This document shows, piece after piece, positions 6,452-9,756 of a stretch of DNA of 9,756 bases (positions within the stretch are counted from its first letter, which is position 1; each line of letters begins with the position of its first letter). This DNA is from Treponema sp. UBA3870 (GTDB lineage: Bacteria; Spirochaetota; Spirochaetia; Treponematales; Treponemataceae), in assembly GCA_002392275.1 (NCBI GenBank), contig DGGQ01000161.1:1-9756 (forward strand), read 5' to 3'. The notes beneath the pieces are model-generated. The model had not been told where the DNA came from. It made no database searches and saw nothing but the letters and a program-made list of their open reading frames with translations. The position numbers and the translations under genes are program-made.

Positions 6452-7204
6452 GTGGACTACCAGGACATAAACGCGGAGACAATGGACTCTTGGATTAAGG
6501 ACGGATGGGAGTGGGGAAAACCGATAAGCCATGAGACGTATATTGATGCGCTCAACGGAAAATGGGATGTGCTTCTTACTCCGACAAAAAAAGTTCCGCA
6601 TGAATGGTTCGGGGATGTCCGTGGAAAAAAGATTCTGGGACTAGCTTCCGGTGGAGGACAGCAGATGCCGGTCTTTGCTGCCCTTGGAGCGTATTGCACC
6701 GTCCTTGATTATTCACAGGAGCAGATTAAAAGCGAAAAACTTGTTGCGGAGCGCGAGGGATATAAAATAGATATACTCCGTGCCGACATGACAAAGCCTC
6801 TTCCGTTTGCCGATGAAAGTTTTGACATGATTTTTCATCCCGTGTCGAACTGCTATGTGGAGGAGGTGCGGCCAATCTGGAGGGAATGTTACCGTGTGCT
6901 GAAAAAAGGCGGGACTCTTCTTTCGGGACTTGACAATGGAATCAACTTTCTTTTTGATGGCGATGATGAAAAAATGGTTGTGAATCGTCTTCCCTTTAAT
7001 CCGCTGAAAAATCCGGAGCAGATGGAGCAGCTGAAAAAAATCGATGGTGGCGTACAGTTTTCTCACACGCTTGAGGAGCAGATTGGCGGACAGCTTGAGG
7101 CTGGATTCACACTCATGTCGATTTACGAGGACACAAACGGCGAGGGCTATCTTCACGAACTGAACGTGCCAAGTTTTTTTGCGACGCGCTCGGTCAAGGC
7201 ATAA
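6452..7204 (+). CDS. Class I SAM-dependent methyltransferase (Methyltransf_11-like)
   Basis: A 250-residue cytoplasmic protein with a Rossmann-type methyltransferase fold. Motif I is KILGLASGGGQQ (60-71), the glycine-rich SAM-binding loop in the ASGGGQQ form of one bacterial subfamily. Asp86 (TVLDYS) ends the second strand, the position that usually binds the ribose hydroxyls. Asp112 (RADMTKP) lies in the motif III region. Motif IV is DMIFHPVSNCY (125-135), followed by YRVLKKGGTLLSG (147-159), the usual strand-turn after the active site. The substrate is unknown: the family includes small-molecule, ubiquinone-type and natural-product methylases. It starts with GTG twelve bases after the exporter subunit and is probably cotranscribed, which may hint that it modifies the exported compound or its target; that is inference. 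Annotating it as UbiE would be unsafe. Confidence 0.9.
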   Translation: MDYQDINAETMDSWIKDGWEWGKPISHETYIDALNGKWDVLLTPTKKVPHEWFGDVRGKKILGLASGGGQQMPVFAALGAYCTVLDYSQEQIKSEKLVAEREGYKIDILRADMTKPLPFADESFDMIFHPVSNCYVEEVRPIWRECYRVLKKGGTLLSGLDNGINFLFDGDDEKMVVNRLPFNPLKNPEQMEQLKKIDGGVQFSHTLEEQIGGQLEAGFTLMSIYEDTNGEGYLHELNVPSFFATRSVKA

Positions 7205-7207
7205 AAA

Positions 7208-7537
7208 ATGATTGAAAGAATAAACGAAAACGAGAGACGGCTTGACAGAACTTTGTCCTGCATAAAAAATCTGGAGACGGCAATTTCGGATTTTATTGCG
7301 AACGAGGACGAAATAAAAAAACTGAACGAATATTATGGAAGCCAGAATTGGTTCGCCGACAAAGATTCCTATGAGCGAGGCGACATTCCAAAAATCAAGG
7401 CCGGTGTTCTTAGCGAGGATGCCGTCTGGAACATGAACGAAGAAATCTCCGAATTGATATCCGAAATGGATTTGCTCGTAAAAAGATTTTCCACGGAAAA
7501 AGACGGAGACAATGAAAATGAAATTCCTCAAAAATGA
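7208..7537 (+). CDS. DUF4298-like small protein
   Basis: A 109-residue soluble, acidic, mostly helical protein of unknown function. Residues 1-40 look like a coiled-coil helix (ENERRLDRTLSCIKNLETAI and on). Residues 41-76 carry the block I associate with DUF4298: EYYGSQNWFADKDSYERG, then IPKIKAGVLSEDAVWNM. A second acidic helix follows and then a charged tail. No signal peptide or membrane segment is seen. It begins three bases after the methyltransferase stop with only a weak AAGG (7196-7199) as ribosome binding site, so translation probably depends on coupling. Its last 26 bases overlap the next gene. The family assignment is from memory of the motif and is moderately sure. Confidence 0.82.
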   Translation: MIERINENERRLDRTLSCIKNLETAISDFIANEDEIKKLNEYYGSQNWFADKDSYERGDIPKIKAGVLSEDAVWNMNEEISELISEMDLLVKRFSTEKDGDNENEIPQK

Positions 7538-8009
7538 TTGCGGCGACATAAGTTTTGCCAGAATAATTCTGCTTGCGTTCATATTGTTCATTTCAGGAAT
7601 GGCAGTATTGTCGGGAAATTATTTCGGCTTTCCGCTCTGCATTATCGTTTATCTTCCTGTGCTTGCCGTTGCTTTTGGAATTACGCTTGGACTAACGATA
7701 AAATCCATAAAAGAAAAGACACTGGATATTTTTGCTTTTTCTTTGATTCCTGTTGCGCTTGCATGTTTCATCGGAATAGAATTGGACGCGGCCGGCATGA
7801 GGAAAACAAAAACAGAACTCCTTGAAACAAAAACTTACGTTGAAAAATATTACGCGGAAAACGGAAAACTCCCGGACAGTGAAGACGGGTTCCTGAAAAA
7901 TAAGCGCATAAACATTAAAGACTTTGGCGACGGAAACTTTGAACTTGTTACCAGCGGTGCAAAAATAAAAAGCGGCGATGATTCCGTATTCTTTTTGCCA
8001 AGACCGTAG
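7512..8009 (+). CDS. Three-helix membrane protein with a pseudopilin-like C-terminal segment, function unknown
   Basis: A 165-residue protein I do not recognise. Three hydrophobic segments lie at about residues 17-35, 40-64 and 71-90, followed by a polar domain of 75 residues. That tail (TKTYVEKYYAENGKLPDSED, 106-123 plus flanks) recalls the helix and Tyr/Gly/Pro pattern of GspG-type pseudopilins, though a pilin would have a single N-terminal helix, so this may be only a local likeness. The frame overlaps the preceding gene by 26 bases. Two starts are possible: ATG 7512 and ATG 7518. The Shine-Dalgarno GGAG (7505-7508) is three bases from the first and nine from the second, so 7518 may be the real start and would shorten the protein by two residues. 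It is the last gene of the exporter operon. Confidence 0.72.
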   Translation: MKMKFLKNDCGDISFARIILLAFILFISGMAVLSGNYFGFPLCIIVYLPVLAVAFGITLGLTIKSIKEKTLDIFAFSLIPVALACFIGIELDAAGMRKTKTELLETKTYVEKYYAENGKLPDSEDGFLKNKRINIKDFGDGNFELVTSGAKIKSGDDSVFFLPRP

Positions 8010-8152
8010 GGGGATGAAAAAAACATCTAAAAATGATAATAAATTCGAAAAAAAATCTTATTTTTTGAGAATTTATGCTATAATAAAAAATAACTTGATT
8101 TTGAAAACAAGATTTTTAACATTGCCCGCATAGAATAAGAAGGTTTGATGAA
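8010..8152. other. AT-rich spacer between the exporter operon and hsdM
   Basis: A 143-base stretch, strikingly A/T-rich. It holds an A/T-only hairpin (8050-8056 with 8060-8066, loop CTT) and an imperfect stem CTTG...CAAG at 8094-8111 followed by five T (8113-8117). Neither has the GC stem of a confident intrinsic terminator, so where the upstream operon ends is unclear. A 39-codon frame (8014-8133) is open across it but has compositionally trivial content. Confidence 0.6.
8076..8084 (+). promoter_or_regulatory. Extended -10 promoter for hsdM
   Basis: TGCTATAAT is a perfect -10 box with the TGn extension. The -35 region at 17-base spacing (8056-8061, TCTTAT) is poor, which is typical for extended -10 promoters. 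Transcription would start near 8091, leaving a 5' UTR of about 60 bases that contains the weak stem at 8094-8111. Confidence 0.55.
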
Positions 8153-9756
8153 ATGCCAAATAACGATGCACTTATTAAAACTGTTGGAAGCAATATCCAG
8201 GAAAAAGCGGCATTAATATGGAATGTAGCTAATACGCTTGTTGGTCTTTACAAGCCGCATGAATACGGCCTTGTTATTTTGCCTATGTGCATTATTAAAC
8301 GTTTTCACGACTGCCTTCTGCCAAGCCATGCAAAGGTTCTTAAAATGGCAGAAAAAGTAAAGGATTTGCAGGTTAAAGATGGTTTTCTTACAAAGGCATC
8401 AGGTTACCAGTTTTACAATACAAGCAAGTTTACTTTTGAAACTCTTCTTGCGGACAGCGCAAATATTGCAGATAACTTTGAAGATTATTTAAACGGCTTT
8501 TCTGACAATGTAAAGGACATTCTTCACCGCATGAAGTTTGAAGACCAGATAAAGACAATGAAAGAAGGAAAGGTCCTTTATCAAGTTATAAGCGATTTTA
8601 ATTCCACAAAAGCAGATATGAGCCCAGAAAAAATTAGCGCCGTTGACATGGGCTACATCTTTGAAAATCTTGTTCAGCGTTTTTCAGAAAGTTATGACGA
8701 AGAAGCCGGAGCGCACTTTACCAGCCGCGATATTATCTATCTCATGTGCGACCTTCTTGTGAACAGCGACAAAAATGCCTTTGCTTCAGACGGAATCAAT
8801 AAAACTGTTTATGACATGACCATGGGTACAAGCCAGATGCTTACCTGTATGGAAGAACGCTTGAAGCAATTTGACAAAGAAGCTGTTGTTACAAGTTTCG
8901 GACAGGAATTCAATCCATTTACATTCGGAATTGCAAAGGCTGATATGCTGATTCGTGGTGGTGACCCCAACAATATGCAGTTCGGCGATACTTTGAATGA
9001 TGATAAATTCAACGGCTACAAATTTGATTACATTATCAGCAATCCTCCTTTTGGAATTGACTGGAAAAAAGAAGCTGATGACATTGAAAAAGAAAATAAA
9101 AAAGGTTCTGCAGGCCGCTTTGGAGTAGGACTTCCACCAAAAAGTGACGGACAGCTTTTGTTCATGCTCAATGGTGTTGCAAAGCTCAAAGATCCAAATG
9201 AAAATACGCATACGCGAGCAAGCGTTGCGGGCGGAAGGATGGCAATCATCCAGAACGGTTCAAGTCTTTTCTCTGGGGATGCGGGAAGCGGACAGAGTGA
9301 AATCCGCCGTTACTTAATCGAAAATGATTGGCTTGATGCAATCGTTCAGCTTCCGAATGATTCCTTTTACAACACAGGAATTGCGACATACATCTGGATT
9401 ATTACAAAAGACAAAGAAAAAAAGCGAGTTGGCAAAGTTCAGCTAATAGATGCCTCGAATTGTTACGAAAGCCGCAGAAAAAACATAGGCAACAAAAGGG
9501 TTGACATAACAAACGAATGCCGCAATCTTATTGTAAAAGCCTACGATGACTATGCAAAAAATAAAGTCTATAAAAAAACTTCCGAAAACGGTGCAAAAAT
9601 AATATGCAAGTCAAAAGTTTTGGACAGTGTTGATTTGGGCTACAATAAAATCACGGTAGAAAGTCCTCTGCTTGATGAAAAGGGAAAGCCTGTTAAAGAC
9701 AAGAAGGGTAAGATTCAGCCAGACAGTGACAAGCGTGACTTTGAAAATGTTCCGCT
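8153..9756 (+). CDS. hsdM: Type I restriction-modification system DNA methylase subunit HsdM (3' end outside window)
   Basis: N6-adenine methylase subunit of a type I R-M complex; with HsdS it methylates target adenines and with HsdR it forms the restriction enzyme. 534 codons are visible and open at the edge. The N-terminal HsdM helical domain covers about residues 12-170 (IWNVANTLVGLYKPHEYG). The catalytic domain starts near AHFTSRDIIYLMCDLL (187-202). The SAM-binding motif I is DMTMGTS (221-227), a variant of the usual GTG form. The adenine-binding catalytic motif IV is NPPFG (297-301). The block beginning at GRMAIIQNGSSLFSG is followed by IRRYLIENDWLDAIVQLPND, typical of the family. The last residues, RDFENVP, resemble the stretch roughly 100 residues before the end in homologues. 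AAGAAGG (8137-8143), nine bases upstream, supports ATG 8153. It has its own promoter and is AT-richer than genes before 7.2 kb. Confidence 0.96.
   Translation, partial: MPNNDALIKTVGSNIQEKAALIWNVANTLVGLYKPHEYGLVILPMCIIKRFHDCLLPSHAKVLKMAEKVKDLQVKDGFLTKASGYQFYNTSKFTFETLLADSANIADNFEDYLNGFSDNVKDILHRMKFEDQIKTMKEGKVLYQVISDFNSTKADMSPEKISAVDMGYIFENLVQRFSESYDEEAGAHFTSRDIIYLMCDLLVNSDKNAFASDGINKTVYDMTMGTSQMLTCMEERLKQFDKEAVVTSFGQEFNPFTFGIAKADMLIRGGDPNNMQFGDTLNDDKFNGYKFDYIISNPPFGIDWKKEADDIEKENKKGSAGRFGVGLPPKSDGQLLFMLNGVAKLKDPNENTHTRASVAGGRMAIIQNGSSLFSGDAGSGQSEIRRYLIENDWLDAIVQLPNDSFYNTGIATYIWIITKDKEKKRVGKVQLIDASNCYESRRKNIGNKRVDITNECRNLIVKAYDDYAKNKVYKKTSENGAKIICKSKVLDSVDLGYNKITVESPLLDEKGKPVKDKKGKIQPDSDKRDFENVP

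Noticed and set aside
6713..7591. A 292-codon open frame on the minus strand across the methyltransferase and DUF4298-like genes
   Set aside because: The plus-strand genes have recognisable motifs, a strong Shine-Dalgarno sequence and operon spacing. The minus-strand translation shows no family motif and is the antisense shadow of an A/T-rich coding strand.
8014..8133. A 39-codon frame (starting MKKTSKNDNKF) in the spacer before hsdM
   Set aside because: The G-run abuts the ATG with no spacing, the content is Lys/Asn/Ile-rich as expected of random A/T DNA, and it overlaps the hsdM promoter. A small protein is not excluded, but nothing supports one.
8148..8216. Alternative ATG five bases before the hsdM start, opening a 22-codon out-of-frame ORF
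   Set aside because: It is four bases from AAGAAGG but leads only to a short frame. The HsdM N-terminal domain is in the frame of ATG 8153. It may compete slightly for ribosomes.
8786..9211. A 141-codon open frame on the minus strand inside hsdM
   Set aside because: It is antisense to the catalytic domain with intact motif I and NPPFG; the Phe-rich, low-complexity product is typical of a shadow.

Overview
The window looks like chromosomal DNA from a spirochaete, most likely a host-associated Treponema. The evidence is a lipoprotein carrying Treponema pallidum-type (BspA-like, LRR_5) leucine-rich repeats, a LeuS N-terminus of treponemal appearance, and protein families shared between gut treponemes and Clostridia. 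The genus is an inference from remembered family resemblance, not from a search. Base composition is mixed: the lipoprotein and transporter genes have moderate to high GC stretches, while the region after about 7.2 kb, and especially 8.0-8.15 kb, is AT-richer.

Layout. The 5' end of leuS (leucyl-tRNA synthetase) lies on the minus strand at 1-439 and runs out of the window at its 3' end. A 205-base divergent intergenic region (440-644) separates it from the plus-strand genes. A large BspA-type repeat lipoprotein occupies 645-2573. A 116-base spacer follows; it holds a possible 18-codon leader ORF with a strong Shine-Dalgarno sequence, and inverted repeats. Next comes a tight co-directional block at 2690-8009: two half-ABC exporters forming an asymmetric heterodimer of the TM287/288-BmrCD type, a GTG-started SAM-dependent methyltransferase, a DUF4298-like small protein and a three-helix membrane protein. 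Gaps in the block are 9, 12 and 3 bases, then a 26-base overlap. A 143-base, very AT-rich spacer with an extended -10 promoter leads into hsdM, the methylase of a type I restriction-modification system. hsdM starts at 8153 and runs off the right edge.

How the genes fit together. LeuS is housekeeping. The lipoprotein is predicted to be anchored at the cell envelope and to act in adhesion or surface interaction. The two ABC proteins complement each other residue by residue. The first has Asp for the catalytic Glu and Gln for the switch His but a canonical LSGGQ. The second has canonical Walker A, Walker B and His but a degenerate LSQGQ. They should therefore form one competent and one degenerate ATP site. 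The methyltransferase and the two small proteins are probably cotranscribed with the exporter; their functional link to it is unknown. hsdM begins a separate, compositionally different accessory module whose specificity (hsdS) and restriction (hsdR) genes would lie beyond the window.

The most unusual observations are the possible leader ORF ahead of an exporter pair whose first gene has no Shine-Dalgarno sequence, and the gapless 46-residue module repeated three times inside the lipoprotein's repeat array. No mobile element, tRNA, rRNA or CRISPR array was seen.
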